From the NCBI RefSeq assembly GCF_019695415.1, contig NZ_JAIFKJ010000302.1:1-13178 (forward strand): DNA of 13,178 nucleotides. Direction: 5' to 3'. The DNA comes from Thiohalocapsa sp. Its GTDB lineage: Bacteria > Pseudomonadota > Gammaproteobacteria > Chromatiales > Chromatiaceae. Positions 12,707 to 13,178 of the stretch are shown one piece after another (positions within the stretch are counted from its first letter, which is position 1; every line of letters begins with the position of its first letter). The position numbers and the translations under genes are program-made. The notes beneath the pieces were generated by a model. The model was not told the DNA's origin. It did not search any database and saw only the letters and a list, made by a program, of their open reading frames with translations.

Positions 12707-13178
12707 ATGGCACTGCGTCAATGCGCCATCTACGGCAAGGGCGGCATCGGTAAGTCAACGACCACTCAGAACCTCGTGTCCGGCCTCGCCGAGCTTGGCA
12801 AGAAGGTCATGATCGTCGGCTGCGACCCGAAGGCCGACTCCACCCGCCTGATCCTCCACGCCAAGGCGCAGGAGACCATTATGCACCTGGCCGCCGATGC
12901 CGGCTCGGTGGAAGACCTGGAGCTCGAGGACGTGCTGCGCGTCGGCTACGCCGGCATCAAGTGCGTCGAGTCCGGCGGCCCCGAGCCGGGTGTCGGCTGC
13001 GCCGGCCGCGGCGTCATCACCGCCATCAACTTCCTGGAAGAGGAAGGCGCCTATGACGAAGAGCTGGACTTCGTCTTCTACGACGTGCTCGGCGACGTGG
13101 TGTGCGGCGGCTTCGCCATGCCCATCCGCGAGAACAAGGCGCAGGAGATCTACATCGTCGTCTCCGGCGAGATGATGG
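12707..13178 (+). CDS. nifH: Nitrogenase iron protein (dinitrogenase reductase), N-terminal part
   Basis: NifH is the homodimeric Fe protein that delivers electrons to the MoFe protein with ATP hydrolysis. The gene runs off the right edge; 157 of roughly 290-297 residues are visible. The P-loop YGKGGIGKSTTTQN (9-22) and GCDPKADSTRLIL (38-50) are intact. The 4Fe-4S ligands are Cys98, in GVGCAGRGVIT, and Cys133, in DVLGDVVCGGFAMPIREN (switch II). Arg101, the target of DraT, is present, which fits the divergent draT. The ATG at 12707 has GGGAG eight bases upstream. Expression should depend on NifA and sigma-54 from the upstream sites. The sequence is that of molybdenum nifH rather than a chlL/bchL-type relative. 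nifD would be expected just beyond the window. Confidence 0.98.
   Translation, partial: MALRQCAIYGKGGIGKSTTTQNLVSGLAELGKKVMIVGCDPKADSTRLILHAKAQETIMHLAADAGSVEDLELEDVLRVGYAGIKCVESGGPEPGVGCAGRGVITAINFLEEEGAYDEELDFVFYDVLGDVVCGGFAMPIRENKAQEIYIVVSGEMM

Overview
The window is a GC-rich piece of chromosome from a Gram-negative, nitrogen-fixing bacterium. Outer-membrane lipoproteins, TatABC, a YhhQ-type transporter, a split hisE and a draT/nifH pair fit a gammaproteobacterium, possibly of the purple sulfur (Chromatiales/Ectothiorhodospiraceae) kind. That placement is inference from protein similarity; there is no rRNA or photosynthesis gene here to confirm it.

Layout. Positions 1-3739 (+) hold a compact envelope cassette: the 3' part of a GT4 glycosyltransferase, a PAP2 membrane phosphatase that starts inside its stop codon, an unrecognised cysteine-containing lipoprotein, and a GT39/ArnT-like polyprenyl-sugar-dependent glycosyltransferase that starts one base after the lipoprotein's stop. 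From 3800 to 12253 every gene is on the minus strand. Read in transcription order they are draT, hisE, tatA, tatB, tatC, a CysB-like LysR regulator, an XRE-type regulator, an MltD-like lytic transglycosylase, dcd and a YhhQ-type queuosine-precursor transporter. At 12707 nifH starts on the plus strand and runs off the end of the window.

How the genes work together. draT and nifH are divergent. DraT is the enzyme that inactivates nitrogenase reductase by ADP-ribosylating Arg101, and that arginine is present in the NifH encoded here. The nifH promoter region has a full NifA/sigma-54 architecture: two UAS-like sites, an IHF-like site and a -24/-12 element. draG, the usual partner that reverses DraT, is not next to draT; hisE and tatABC follow instead, so the edge of the nif region abuts a housekeeping his/tat block. 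The tat genes encode a complete twin-arginine translocase, with an unusually long TatC carrying a FimV/TPR-like tail.

Structure beyond the genes. Two blocks of degenerate heptanucleotide repeats with CTAG at 7-bp spacing lie between dcd and yhhQ in inverted orientation. Two 19-bp dyads built from the same hexamer (GTCCGG) lie between the XRE gene and mltD. Small tandem duplications sit in the tatA-tatB spacer, one of which duplicates the tatA stop codon. I saw no tRNA, rRNA, CRISPR array, insertion sequence or phage gene. I found no clear novel defence or mobile system.
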